Source: VAXT01 sp963774625
Lineage (GTDB): Bacteria; Actinomycetota; Thermoleophilia; Gaiellales; Gaiellaceae
Direction of reading: 5' to 3'
NCBI GenBank assembly: GCA_963774625.1
Contig: CAVZFQ010000014.1
Coordinates: forward strand, 1 to 64,000
Length of the DNA: 64,000 nt
The position numbers and the translations under genes are program-made. This document shows, one piece after another, positions 7,359-16,462 of the stretch (the stretch's first letter is position 1; each line of letters opens with the position of its first letter). The notes beneath the pieces were generated by a model, which did no database searches, was not told the DNA's origin, and was given only the letters and a program-made list of their open reading frames with translations.

Positions 7359-8414
7359 CTATCCCCCGCCGTAGATGGAGATCGGGAGGTCCAGCGTGAC
7401 CTCGTCGCCTTGCGGCAGTTCTTCTTCGAGACGCGCCAGGACGAAGCGAGCGCCGGGCGCCGCTGCGAGCAAGCGCTCCTCGACCTCCTCGAACGTCTTC
7501 AACTCCACGAGCTCCTGCTTGAACGGACGAGGGAAACGCCCGCGGCCGAGGTACCAGCTGTAGAACTTCTTCAGGAAGCCCGTCGCCCGGTGCTCGCCGA
7601 GCTCCCGGACGGTCTCGCGCATGAAGAGGATGAGCTCGGCGACGACCTCCTCGCGGGTCGGCTCCGAGTCGTCGCCCATGATCTCGCGCAGCACCCACGG
7701 GTTGCCCTGCGCGGCGCGTCCGACCATGACTGCGGCGGCGCCGGTCGTGGCCAGCACGGACTGCGCTCTCGCCCGCGACGTGATGTCGCCCGATGCGATG
7801 ACCGGCACGCCGACGCGTTCGACGAACTCGGCTGTGAGCGAATGATCGGCCTCGCCCGTGTACATCTGCTTGGCGGAGCGCGGGTGCAGCGTCAGCGTCG
7901 CGGCGCCGACGTCGACGAGCCGAGGACCGACGTCGAGGCACACGCGCGAACCGTTCTCGAGCCCCCGCCGCATCTTGACCGACACCGGAACGTCGACCGC
8001 CTCGACGACTGCAGCCACGATCCGGCACGCGCGATCGGGATCCTCGAGCAGCGTCGCGCCTGCTCCGGTCTTCGTGACCTTCCGCACCGGGCAGCCGAAG
8101 TTGATGTCGACCAGGTCGGCTCCGGCAGCCTCGACCATGCGCGCTGCCTCGGCCATCACGGTCGGGTCGGCGCCGAAGATCTGAACCGCGAGCGGATGCT
8201 CGTCAGAGGCGATGCGCAGGTAACCCAGCGTCCGCTCGTTCTTGTGGTGCAGCCCGGCGCAGCTCACCATCTCGGAGCAGACGAGCCCCGCGCCGTATCG
8301 GCGCCCCTGGCGGCGAAACGCCTGCACGCTCACGCCGGCCATCGGCGCCAGCACCAACCGGCTCGGAATATCGACCGGTCCAACGTTCCATGATTGGTGC
8401 AGATCTACCTGCAT
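7359..8414 (-). CDS. dusB: tRNA-dihydrouridine synthase, DusB type
   Basis: FMN enzyme that uses NADPH to reduce specific uridines in the tRNA D-loop. The 351 aa show LAPMAGVSVQAFR near residue 20, the FMN and catalytic region DINFGCPVRKVTKTGAGA near 105 (the Cys in NFGCP is the proton donor), VKMRRG, the VIASGDI turn and MVGRAAQGNPW. The ATG at 8414 fits the family N-terminus; upstream in-frame sequence is unrelated. Divergent from greA, sharing a 112-bp intergenic region. Confidence 0.93.
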   Translation of the reverse strand: MQVDLHQSWNVGPVDIPSRLVLAPMAGVSVQAFRRQGRRYGAGLVCSEMVSCAGLHHKNERTLGYLRIASDEHPLAVQIFGADPTVMAEAARMVEAAGADLVDINFGCPVRKVTKTGAGATLLEDPDRACRIVAAVVEAVDVPVSVKMRRGLENGSRVCLDVGPRLVDVGAATLTLHPRSAKQMYTGEADHSLTAEFVERVGVPVIASGDITSRARAQSVLATTGAAAVMVGRAAQGNPWVLREIMGDDSEPTREEVVAELILFMRETVRELGEHRATGFLKKFYSWYLGRGRFPRPFKQELVELKTFEEVEERLLAAAPGARFVLARLEEELPQGDEVTLDLPISIYGGG

Positions 8415-8444
8415 ATGGGGCGAAATCGTAGCTCCGGGAGGTGT

Positions 8445-8473
8445 TTGACGGTTGGCACGATCACAGGTACTAT
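8445..8473 (+). promoter_or_regulatory. sigma70-type promoter of greA
   Basis: TTGACG (8445-8450), a 17-bp spacer and TACTAT (8468-8473) form a near-consensus housekeeping promoter. Transcription would start near 8480, giving a leader of about 47 nt before the greA GTG at 8527. Confidence 0.75.
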
Positions 8474-8526
8474 GCCGACCCGCGACGGCGCCCTTGCGCC
8501 GCGCGTCTTTTTTCGAGGAGGAACCT

Positions 8527-9003
8527 GTGAAGGAAGTGATCCTCACTCCGGAGGGTTACAAGAAGCTCAAGGAAGAGATCGAGCATCTTTCGACCACCAA
8601 GCGGCGTGAAGTCGCGGACCGGATTCGCACTGCGCGCGAGTTCGGCGACATCGCCGAGAACTCCGAGTACGACGACGCCAAGAACGAGCAGGCCTTGCTC
8701 GAGCACCGGATCGCGATGCTCGAGGAGCGGCTCCTGTCCGCGCGCGTGATCACCAAGAAGGAGATCGCGAAGGACGTCGTCTCGGTCGGGTCGCACGTGA
8801 AGCTGCGCGATGTCTCCGCCAAGGAGACCGTCGAGTACCACATCGTCGGCTCGGCAGAGGCGAACCCGGACGCGAACAAGCTGTCGAACGAGTCGCCGGT
8901 CGGCAAGGCGATCCTGGGCAAGAAGAAGGGCGAGACCGTCGAGGTCACGACGCCCAAGGGCAAGGCCCTGAAGTACAAGATCCTGGAAATCAAGGCCGCT
9001 TAA
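8527..9003 (+). CDS. greA: transcription elongation factor GreA
   Basis: Rescues backtracked RNA polymerase by stimulating transcript cleavage. The 158 aa is the exact family length. It has the N-terminal coiled coil (residues ~5-75) with the acidic tip DIAENSEYDDAKNEQ, then the FKBP-like C-terminal domain with SPVGKAILGKKKGETVEV. The GTG at 8527 is set by a strong GAGGAGGAA ribosome binding site and by the family start KEVILTPEGYKKL. A perfect hairpin spans its stop codon. Confidence 0.97.
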   Translation: MKEVILTPEGYKKLKEEIEHLSTTKRREVADRIRTAREFGDIAENSEYDDAKNEQALLEHRIAMLEERLLSARVITKKEIAKDVVSVGSHVKLRDVSAKETVEYHIVGSAEANPDANKLSNESPVGKAILGKKKGETVEVTTPKGKALKYKILEIKAA

Positions 9004-9015
9004 GCGGCCTTGATT
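8988..9015 (+). terminator. 12-bp hairpin centred on the greA stop codon
   Basis: AATCAAGGCCGC (8988-8999) and GCGGCCTTGATT (9004-9015) are perfect complements around a TTAA loop that contains the greA stop. No T tract follows. It would act as a terminator or 3' stabiliser, and it buries the TTG at 9010 that could otherwise start the next gene. Confidence 0.55.
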
Positions 9016-9066
9016 CGAGAAGCCGAGCGCGACCTTTCCAGGGGCGAGGCCCCGCTGCCTGCCCGC

Positions 9067-10272
9067 GTGGACGTCGTTGTCGTTGGCGCGGGGATCCTCG
9101 GGCTGGCGACCGCCGTCGAGCTCGGGCGGAGGCTTCCGGAGCGGCGTGTCATCGTCCTCGAGAAGGAGCAGGCGATCGCGCTGCACCAGACCGGTCGCAA
9201 CAGCTGCGTCGTCCACTCGGGCGTCTACTACCCGCCCGGATCGCTCAAGGCACAGCTCTGCACCGCCGGCCGACTGCTCCTGAGCGCGTACTGCGACGAG
9301 AAGGAGATCCCGTACGACGAGTGCGGGAAGCTGATCGTGGCCGCGGATGCCGGCGAGGTGCCGGCCCTCGACGAGCTGCAGCGGCGCGCGGAGGCGAACG
9401 GCGTCCCGGGTCTGCGTCGTCTCGCAGCCGAGGAGATCAGCGAGGTCGAGCCGCACTGCGTAGGCGTGGCCGGCCTACACGTCCCGACGACGGCGTTGGT
9501 CGACTACAGGCTCGTTGCGGCGGCTCTTGCGGAGGACCTGCGGGGACTGGGTGGCGACGTCTACACGGATGCCGGGGTCCGTGCGATCGACGACAGCGGA
9601 GAGAGCGCTCGCGTCGAGACCTCCCGCGGCACTGTCGAGACGCTCGGGGTCGTGTCGTGCGCCGGGCTCCAGTCCGATCGTCTCGTGAAAGCGAGCGGCC
9701 TCGACGACGAGGACCGCACGGCCATCATCCCGTTCCGCGGTGACTACTACGCGCTGCGGCCCGAGGCCCGAAAGCTCTGCCGCGCGCTCATCTACCCGGT
9801 GCCCGACCCGCGCTTCCCCTTTCTCGGCGTGCATGCGAACCGCCGGCCGGACGGAGAAGTGTGGCTCGGCCCGAACGCCGTCCTGGCGCTTTCGCGCGAC
9901 CGCTATGGCAAGGCGTCGTTCGGCGCGCGGGACGCATGGGGGACACTTCGCTCCGGATCTTTCTGGCGCCTTGCGCGCCGGCACTGGCGCACCGGGATCG
10001 GCGAGGTGTACCGCGACGCCGTGCCGCGAGCCTTCGTCGGTGCCGCGCGCCGCTACCTTCCCGAACTGTCCCGAAAAGACGTTGTGCCGGCACCGGCGGG
10101 AATCCGGGCGCAGGCGGTGCGGATGGACGGCACGCTCGTCGACGACTTCCTGTTCGCCCGCTCCAAGCGCGTCCTGCACGTGAAGAACGCGCCGTCCCCG
10201 GGCGCGACTGCGTCCCTCGCGATCGGCGCGACCATCGCGGACCAGGCGCTCGACCTCTTCCGGCCCTCCTAG
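9067..10272 (+). CDS. lhgO: FAD-dependent oxidoreductase, L-2-hydroxyglutarate oxidase-like
   Basis: DAO-family flavoenzyme, most like LhgO, which oxidises L-2-hydroxyglutarate to 2-oxoglutarate. It has the N-terminal Rossmann motif VVVVGAGILGLATAVEL, the LhgO segment HQTGRNSCVVHSGVYYPPGS, PFRGDYYAL near the middle, FPFLGVHANR, and the late block GIRAQAVRMDGTLVDDF. I prefer the GTG at 9067, which places the Rossmann fold at the N-terminus. A TTG at 9010 adds 19 residues but lies in the greA hairpin. Neither start has a convincing Shine-Dalgarno. The gene ends 11 bp before lysS. Substrate identity is inferred from family resemblance only. Confidence 0.85.
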   Translation: MDVVVVGAGILGLATAVELGRRLPERRVIVLEKEQAIALHQTGRNSCVVHSGVYYPPGSLKAQLCTAGRLLLSAYCDEKEIPYDECGKLIVAADAGEVPALDELQRRAEANGVPGLRRLAAEEISEVEPHCVGVAGLHVPTTALVDYRLVAAALAEDLRGLGGDVYTDAGVRAIDDSGESARVETSRGTVETLGVVSCAGLQSDRLVKASGLDDEDRTAIIPFRGDYYALRPEARKLCRALIYPVPDPRFPFLGVHANRRPDGEVWLGPNAVLALSRDRYGKASFGARDAWGTLRSGSFWRLARRHWRTGIGEVYRDAVPRAFVGAARRYLPELSRKDVVPAPAGIRAQAVRMDGTLVDDFLFARSKRVLHVKNAPSPGATASLAIGATIADQALDLFRPS

Positions 10273-10283
10273 ACTCGCCCGGC

Positions 10284-11639
10284 ATGGGCATGCCGAAGCG
10301 GTTTCCGGATCGAGACGAGATCGCCTCGGTACGCGTTGACGCCGAGCAGCTCGAGCCCGGGAGCGAGGGCGGCGAGCGCCGTCGGTTGGCCGGCCGGGTC
10401 ATGGCCCGGAGGGATATGGGGAAGCTCGTCTTCCTCGACCTCGTCGATCGCTCCGGGCGGATCCAGCTGCTCTGGGAGGAGGAGCGGGCGGGCCCAGTCG
10501 ATCTCGACCTCGGCGATCTCATCGGCGTAGCAGGGATCCCGGCGCGCACGAGGCGCGGCGAGCCCTCCCTCGCAGTCGAGGAAGCCCAGCTCCTCGCCAA
10601 GATCAAGCGGCCGCTGCCCGACACCTTCCACGGCGTGACCGACACGGAGACGCGCTACCGCCAGCGCTACCTCGACCTGCTGATGAACGACGAGACGCGG
10701 GCCGACTTCGAGCTGCGCACCCGCATGGTGGCGGCGATCCGCCGCTACCTCGACTCGCAAGGCTTCCTCGAGGTCGAGACGCCGATCCTGCAACCGCGCT
10801 ACGGCGGTGCCTTCGCCGAGCCGTTCGTCACGCACTCGAACGAGCTCGACGCCGACGTCTATCTGCGCATCGCGACCGAGCTCTACCTCAAGCGGCTGAT
10901 CGTGGGTGGGCTCGAGCGCGTCTACGAGCTCGGCAGGGACTTCCGCAACGAGAGCGTGTCCTATAAGCACGCGCCTGAGTTCACGATGGTCGAGTGGTAC
11001 GAGGCCTACGCGGACTACGAGGACACGATGCGGCGCATCGAGGAGCTCGTCGAGACGGTTGCTCGCGAGACGATCGGCGGCACGAAGGCCACCTTCCGCG
11101 GCCACGAAGTCGACCTCGCCGCGCCCTGGAAGCGGCTCAAGCTCATCGACGCGCTCGAAGAACGCGACTTGTGGACGCGCGACGAGGCAGAACTGCGCAA
11201 GCGGCTTGACGAGCGGGACGTCGACACGACGGCCGACAAGACCTGGGCCGACCTCGTCGACCACGCGCTCTCGAACTTCATCGAGCCGGAGCTGATCGAG
11301 CCGACGATCCTTCACGACTACCCGATCGAGCTCTCGCCGTTCGCGCGTGCGACCGAGGCCGATGCACAGGTCGTCGAACGCTTCGAGTACTTCGTCGGCG
11401 GTACCGAGCTCGGGAACGCCTTCACCGAGATCAACGACCCCGATGAGCAGGCCGAGCGGTTCGCGGCGCAAGCGGCGGGCGGGGAGCCTGGCGATTCGGA
11501 CTACGTCGAGGCCCTTTCCTACGGGATGCCGCCTACAGGTGGGCTGGGCCTCGGGATCGACCGCCTGGCCATGGTGCTTGCGGGCCGGGACAACATTCGC
11601 GACGTCGTGCTCTTTCCGCAGCTTCGGGAGCGTGGCTAA
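10284..11639 (+). CDS. lysS: lysyl-tRNA synthetase, class II
   Basis: Charges tRNA-Lys. It has an N-terminal OB-fold anticodon-binding domain (residues ~30-115, with GRVMARRDMGKLVFLDL), then the class II catalytic core: motif 1 around FLEVETPILQP, motif 2 in RDFRNESVSYKHAPEFTMVE, and motif 3 in GLGLGIDRLAM near the C-terminus. At 451 aa it is about 40-50 residues shorter than most bacterial LysRS, mostly at the N-terminus and in the insertion. The ATG at 10284 (GMPKRFPDRDEI) is the first in-frame start after the preceding gene. All catalytic motifs are intact. Confidence 0.95.
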   Translation: MGMPKRFPDRDEIASVRVDAEQLEPGSEGGERRRLAGRVMARRDMGKLVFLDLVDRSGRIQLLWEEERAGPVDLDLGDLIGVAGIPARTRRGEPSLAVEEAQLLAKIKRPLPDTFHGVTDTETRYRQRYLDLLMNDETRADFELRTRMVAAIRRYLDSQGFLEVETPILQPRYGGAFAEPFVTHSNELDADVYLRIATELYLKRLIVGGLERVYELGRDFRNESVSYKHAPEFTMVEWYEAYADYEDTMRRIEELVETVARETIGGTKATFRGHEVDLAAPWKRLKLIDALEERDLWTRDEAELRKRLDERDVDTTADKTWADLVDHALSNFIEPELIEPTILHDYPIELSPFARATEADAQVVERFEYFVGGTELGNAFTEINDPDEQAERFAAQAAGGEPGDSDYVEALSYGMPPTGGLGLGIDRLAMVLAGRDNIRDVVLFPQLRERG

Positions 11640-11682
11640 CAAGGACGTGCAGGCGCGAGTCTCAGTCCCTGGGGTCTGACTG

Positions 11683-13002
11683 ATGCGCCGGCTTGCCATT
11701 CTCGCGTTGCTCGCCTTCCTGGCCGGAGGGAGCCAGGCCCTGTCCGCTCCCGGCAAGGCAGAAGCACCGCAGGCGACCTTTGGAGCCACGGCCGATGCGT
11801 ATGTGACCTCGGCCGCGCGTCGCAGTAACTTCGGGCGTGCTCGCACGCTGCGTGTCTTCCCGCGGCCCGCCATGCGCACCTACCTTCGCTTCCAGGTCAA
11901 TGGTGTGAGCGGGACCGTCACGCGGGTGACGCTCAGGGTGCACTCGAAGACGGCAGGACGGGGATTCCAGGTCCGCACGACCGGCGGGCGCTGGACCGAG
12001 CGGGGGCTGACCTTCCGCAACGCTCCGCGCACAGGTCGAGTCCTCGGCTCAGTGGGCCGGCTGAGGAGGAACTGGGTGTCGATAAGCCTCACGCGCGCCG
12101 TGGTCGGAAACGGCACGTTGAACCTCGTCCTGACCGGCCGCGGCGCAACGCTCACGAGCCGCGAGGGCGGCCGCCGTCCGCAGCTGATCGTCACGACCGA
12201 GACGACCCCGCCGCAGGCACTGGTCGCGGCCGGCGACATTGCCGATGCAACGAACGGGGACGAGCAAACAGCGGCGCTGGTAGACACGATCCCCGGAACG
12301 GTCGCCGCGCTCGGCGACCTCGCGTACGAGAGCGGATCCGCCGAAGAATTCGCGCTGCACTACGAGCCGACCTGGGGGCGCTTCAAGGCTCGCACGAAGC
12401 CTGCGGCCGGAAACCACGAGTATCAATCGGGCAACGCCAACGGTTACTTCGGCTACTGGGGCGCCGTCGCGGGCCTACCGACACAGGGCTGGTACAGCTA
12501 CGAGCTCGGCGCCTGGCACGTGATCGTGCTCAACTCGAACTGCACCTTCGTCGGGGGCTGCCAGGCGGGGTCGCCGCAGGAGGCCTGGCTCCGAGCCGAT
12601 CTCGCGGCGCACCCGAACCGGTGCACGCTCGCGTACTGGCATCACCCTCGTTTCAGCACCGGTGTCGTCGGCGACTCACCTGCGATCCGGCCGTTGTTCC
12701 AGGCTCTGTACGACGCGAACGCCGATCTCCTGCTCGTCGGCCACGCGCACAACTACCAGCGCTGGTCGCCGCTCAATCCGACCGGCGCGGCCGACGCCGC
12801 CCGGGGGATCCGCCAGTTCGTCGTGGGCACCGGCGGCCGCATCTTCCACGAGGTCTCGCCGCCCGACCCCCGCCAGGAGATTGCGAACGACGACACGTTC
12901 GGCGTTCTGCGACTCGTCCTCAGCTCGGGCGGTTTCACCTGGCAGTTCCTGCCGGTTCCCGGCCGGACCTTCACCGACACCGGCTCGCAGACCTGCCACT
13001 AG
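11683..13002 (+). CDS. secreted metallophosphoesterase with DNRLRE domain
   Basis: Exported protein of 439 aa. A signal peptide (residues 1-~22, MRRLAILALLAFLAGG) is followed by a DNRLRE/CBM96-like beta domain (about 30-175, with FGATADAYVTS and TYLRFQV). A purple-acid-phosphatase-like calcineurin domain follows (about 180-435). Metal motifs are in order: AAGDIAD, ALGDLAYE, AGNHEY, AYWHHPRF and VGHAHNYQRW. It should hydrolyse phosphomonoesters or diesters outside the cell; the substrate is unknown. The ATG at 11683 follows a degenerate GGGGTCTGAC palindrome half. It is the last housekeeping-side gene before the polysaccharide locus. Confidence 0.88.
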   Translation: MRRLAILALLAFLAGGSQALSAPGKAEAPQATFGATADAYVTSAARRSNFGRARTLRVFPRPAMRTYLRFQVNGVSGTVTRVTLRVHSKTAGRGFQVRTTGGRWTERGLTFRNAPRTGRVLGSVGRLRRNWVSISLTRAVVGNGTLNLVLTGRGATLTSREGGRRPQLIVTTETTPPQALVAAGDIADATNGDEQTAALVDTIPGTVAALGDLAYESGSAEEFALHYEPTWGRFKARTKPAAGNHEYQSGNANGYFGYWGAVAGLPTQGWYSYELGAWHVIVLNSNCTFVGGCQAGSPQEAWLRADLAAHPNRCTLAYWHHPRFSTGVVGDSPAIRPLFQALYDANADLLLVGHAHNYQRWSPLNPTGAADAARGIRQFVVGTGGRIFHEVSPPDPRQEIANDDTFGVLRLVLSSGGFTWQFLPVPGRTFTDTGSQTCH

Positions 13003-13018
13003 AGAAGATGCGCGCTCT

Positions 13019-14072
13019 ATGCGCGCTCTGATCGTCGAAGACGGCTGGCAGCGCGGGGCGCTCGCCGCGGCTCGCTCGCTGGGCCGAGCGGGCTGGGTCG
13101 TGGGAATCGGCTCGCCGCGACCCGGGTTCGCGGCTGCATCCCGGTTCGCCGCCGCGTGGCACGAGGTTCCACCGCCCGAAGAGGATCGCAACGCCTTCCT
13201 GGCTGCCGTCCGGCAGGCAGGCGAGTACGACCTGGTCTTCGGAGCCGGCGACGGGGAAGTCCTCGTCCTGTCGGAGGGCCGAGACGAGCTGGACGCGGCC
13301 TTCCCGTACGGCCCGCATCGAGGGCGTCGCGCGCGCGTTCGACAAGGTCGCGCTCGCCGAGGCGGCACAGCGCGCCGGGTTGCCGGTTCCCAGCGCCCGC
13401 GAGGCGCCGCTCGTCGTCAAGCCCCGACACACGACGGTCCGGGCGTCCGACGGCTCGCCCCTTCGACTGCGACCCGAAGTAGCCGCGACGAGAGAAGAGG
13501 CGGCAGCCCGCGTCGAGTACCTCGAGTCGGTCGGCGCCGAGGCTGTCGTCCAGGCCTACGTCGAAGGCGATCTCGTTGCTTACGTGGGGCTGGCCGACCG
13601 CGAGAGCCGCGTCGTGACCGCCCTTCAGCAGCGCGCCTCGGTCGTCTCGCCCGGCGGGGGCAGCGTGCGCGCCGAGACGGTGCCGATCGATCCGATGCTG
13701 GCGGAGAAGGTCAGCGCGCTCCTCGTCGATCTCGCCTGGTTCGGCATCGCCCAGGTCCAGTTCCAGCAGCCGCCGGGCGGCGAGCCGGTCCTGATCGACC
13801 TCAACGGACGGTTCTACGGCTCGATGGCGCTGGCCATCGCGGCCGGCGTCGACCTCCCGGCGATGTGGGCAGACCTCGCGCTCGACCGCCCCGTGCAGCC
13901 GGCGGCCGCCAAGATCGGAGTGCGCTACCACTCGCTCGAGCCCGACCTCCGCCGCCGAAGCCTGGGATCGCTTCCCTATGCGGTCGGCGCCGCGCACGGC
14001 CTCTGGGATCGCACCGATCCGCGGCCGGCGCTGGAGCACGCCGGCCGCTTGGTGCGCCGTCTACGCCGCTAG
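13019..14072 (+). pseudogene. ATP-grasp carboxylate-amine ligase-like gene with a frameshift
   Basis: Two frames together encode one protein of about 350 aa. From the ATG at 13019 the frame reads MRALIVEDGWQRGALAAARS, a PylC/CarB-like N-terminal fold, through to DAAFPYG at about 13310. Homology then continues in another frame: ARIEGVARAFDKVALAEAAQ, GLPVPSAREAPLVVKP (ATP-binding Lys), QAYVEGDLVAYVG and VLIDLNGRFYGS (Mg-binding ND-N-R region), ending at 14072. Removing one G at 13310-13311 restores FPYARIEGV. This is either a real inactivating insertion or an assembly error. It is the first gene of the polysaccharide locus and overlaps the convergent acyltransferase by 12 bp. The start codon lies in a tandem 11-bp duplication (13008-13029). 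Confidence 0.75.
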
Positions 14073-15026
14073 GCGCCGTCTCGCCGACCGCACGGCCAGC
14101 GCGGCCCTGCCCATGAGGCCGCGCGGCGCCGCGATCGTCTCCAGGCCGGGATCCGAGGTGGCGAACCGGTATTTGAAGGGCTCGTCGCCGCGGAGGAACC
14201 GGTACTCCGAGATCCCGTCTACGATCGCCTCCCGAACGGTGTGGATGGTGAGGACGAGGCCAAGCCGCTCGCGGGTCAGGGTCGGATCCCGTCCGCCCTG
14301 GTAGTACGAGTCGATCCCCTCGAACCGGAAGCCGTACCACGCCGCAGCGGGCCGCCCGTCGAGCTCGAGGATCCAGAGGCGGAGCCAGCCACGCTCGAGT
14401 GCAAGAGCCGCGAAGTCGCGATGAAAGGCCTCTGCGGCCGCGAACCAGTGGCTCCCCGGCCACCGGGCACGATGCAGCGCGAAGAGGGCGTCGAGGGCGC
14501 TGTCCAGCCGACCCGGGTCGTCGGCCAGCCAGACCTGCGCGTCGTGCTCGCGGGAGAGCCTCCGCTCGTACTTCCTCATCTGCCCCCGGAAGTTCGAGCT
14601 GCGCGCGGCGAGGAACTCGTCCCAGCTCGGCTCGGTCAGCTCGAGCACGGGGCTGCTCGTCCTTTCGACGACCTTCGCGGGGAGCAGGTCACCCCACCCG
14701 GCTGGAAGATCCTCGCCGAGGAAGAGGTGATGCCGGTCGTCTGCCAGCGCTTCGCGCAGGGCACCTGCTGCCACCTCCCGGTCTTCCGGCCCCGCGACGG
14801 GGCCGAGCTCGTCCGCATGTCCGTGGCCGATGAAGCGCAGCAGCCGGAACGGCCCCTGACTCCTGATGTAAAGAGGCAGGATCGCCTTGCCGGGCACCAG
14901 CCTCGTCCGCAGCTCCCCGCCCTCGCCGAAGTGCCGCCACCACGTGTCGGCCCACTCCCAGGTGCCGAACACATTCCGGCTTCGTGCTGCGAGCTCGCGC
15001 CACTCGCTCTCGTGCGGGAGCGTCAT
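14061..15026 (-). CDS. GNAT acyltransferase (FemAB/BioF2-like)
   Basis: Protein of 321 aa of the Acetyltransf_6/BioF2-like GNAT family, often found in polysaccharide loci and thought to acylate or add aminoacyl groups to sugars. Recognisable parts are the N-terminal FGTWEWADTWWRHFGEG, SSNFRGQMRKYERRL in the middle (typical of this family), and the late block PAAAWYGFRFEGIDSYYQGG followed by GISEYRFLRGDEPFKYRFA. The ATG at 15026 overlaps the flippase stop (ATGA), so it is translationally coupled as the last gene of the minus operon 17409-14061. The acceptor is unknown. Confidence 0.8.
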   Translation of the reverse strand: MTLPHESEWRELAARSRNVFGTWEWADTWWRHFGEGGELRTRLVPGKAILPLYIRSQGPFRLLRFIGHGHADELGPVAGPEDREVAAGALREALADDRHHLFLGEDLPAGWGDLLPAKVVERTSSPVLELTEPSWDEFLAARSSNFRGQMRKYERRLSREHDAQVWLADDPGRLDSALDALFALHRARWPGSHWFAAAEAFHRDFAALALERGWLRLWILELDGRPAAAWYGFRFEGIDSYYQGGRDPTLTRERLGLVLTIHTVREAIVDGISEYRFLRGDEPFKYRFATSDPGLETIAAPRGLMGRAALAVRSARRRLAA

Positions 15027-16462
15027 GCGGCTCCCCGTCCCGGCAGCAGGTCGAGCACGGCCCGCGCATCTTCCGGGAAGAGCCACCGCTCGAAGACGAA
15101 GAGCACGGCGAGGTACACGACGGCGCCCACGGCGACCGCAACCGCCAGGCTGTCGCGCAGCACGACCATCGCCAGCGCGGCGGCGACGGTTGCGACGGCC
15201 GGTCCGGCCGCAACCCGCGTCCAGTCCACACGGCCGGCGGCCTGTCGCGCGACCGCGAGCAAAGCCACGGTCACGAGCACCTGCGAGCTCGACGTCGCGA
15301 GCGCTGCGCCCTCGAGCGACAGCCAGGGGATGAGCACGAGGTTCGCAAGGATGTTCTCCGCGGCGACGAGCCCGTAGACGGCCAGCATCGCCCTCTGGCG
15401 GTGCTGCGAGACGAGCAGCGAGCCCGCCACGTAGCAAATCGGATAGAGCGCGATCGCGGGCGCGAGGATCCGCAACGCGTCGGCCGCCTCGGCATATTCC
15501 GCGCCGTAGAGCGTGCTGACGACCGGATCGGCGAGCACGACCGCGCCGGCGGCGAGCGGCAGCGTGAGGGCCACGCCCAGCTTGACGCCGCGTTCGAAGA
15601 CGTACCCGACCGGGGGCACGCTCGTCAGGGACAGCCGCGAGAACACCGGGAACACGGCCGAGCTCACGCTCCAGGACACGAAGAGCGTCGCCTCCAGGAG
15701 CCGGTAGGCCGCGCCGTAGTCGCCGACGACGTCGTTCGGCTCGAACGCAGCCAGCATCGTCATGTCGACCCGGAAGAGCACGGCCGCGAAGACGCTCGTC
15801 AGGCCGATTGCCGCCGCGGCGCTCATCAGCGTCCACCAGCGGCCGGGCTGGATCTCGAAGGCCGGCCGCGCGACTCGGCTCAGGAAGAGGGCGAGCGCAA
15901 GCAGGAAGCCAAGGAGCGCGCCCGCGAGGTACACGGCCGAGACCGCGACGACTCCGACGCCCGCGAGGAGCGCGGCGATCCCCACGACGGCGGTGAGCGT
16001 GCGCTGGGAGATCAGGGCGATGGGGACGAACTCCATGCGCTCGTAGGCCTGGAAGGCCGCGAAGCAGGTCGTCATCAGCAGTTCCACGGCGACCGCAGGC
16101 CCGAGCAGCAGAAGCACGTTTCTCGTCTGCTCGTCCACGCCGAGGGCGACGGCGGCTCCGATCGCAAGGGCGAGCGACACGGTGCAGAGCACGACCTTCA
16201 GCGCGAGCGTGTTGACGAAGTAGCCGTCGAGCAGGGACCGGTCTCGCGCGACCTCCCGCGTCAGGATGCTGTCCTGGCCGAAGCTGCCGAGGGTCGTCGC
16301 GAGGATGACGAAGGAGAGGGCGAACGTGAAGACGCCGAAGCTCGCCGAACCGAGCTCCCGGGCCATGACCACGAAGAACGCGACCGACGCGATCTTGGAG
16401 CCGGCGTCCGCGAGCAGGCGGTAGCCGGTGTTGGCGAGGATGCGCCGCGCGCCGTCGCTCAT
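15023..16462 (-). CDS. polysaccharide flippase, Wzx/MOP superfamily (copy 1)
   Basis: Integral membrane protein, 479 aa with about 12-14 predicted helices, of the Polysacc_synt family. It should translocate undecaprenyl-linked oligosaccharide to the outer face. The N-terminus MSDGARRILANTGYRLLADA and SFGVFTFALSF are family-typical, as is the late LIPWLSLEGAALATSSSQ. It is a clear paralogue of the flippase at 27862-29295, aligning end to end. Starts and stops overlap by 4 bp with both neighbours (ATGA), between a GT2 upstream and the GNAT acyltransferase downstream. Confidence 0.9.
   Translation of the reverse strand: MSDGARRILANTGYRLLADAGSKIASVAFFVVMARELGSASFGVFTFALSFVILATTLGSFGQDSILTREVARDRSLLDGYFVNTLALKVVLCTVSLALAIGAAVALGVDEQTRNVLLLLGPAVAVELLMTTCFAAFQAYERMEFVPIALISQRTLTAVVGIAALLAGVGVVAVSAVYLAGALLGFLLALALFLSRVARPAFEIQPGRWWTLMSAAAAIGLTSVFAAVLFRVDMTMLAAFEPNDVVGDYGAAYRLLEATLFVSWSVSSAVFPVFSRLSLTSVPPVGYVFERGVKLGVALTLPLAAGAVVLADPVVSTLYGAEYAEAADALRILAPAIALYPICYVAGSLLVSQHRQRAMLAVYGLVAAENILANLVLIPWLSLEGAALATSSSQVLVTVALLAVARQAAGRVDWTRVAAGPAVATVAAALAMVVLRDSLAVAVAVGAVVYLAVLFVFERWLFPEDARAVLDLLPGRGAA

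Noticed and set aside
6559..8028. Long minus-strand frame across the membrane protein and dusB
   Set aside because: Overlaps two well-supported genes out of frame; composition is Arg/Gly/His-rich with no motif.
13300..13320. Programmed frameshift in the ATP-grasp gene
   Set aside because: No slippery heptamer or downstream pseudoknot is evident; the extra G looks like a plain insertion or an error.
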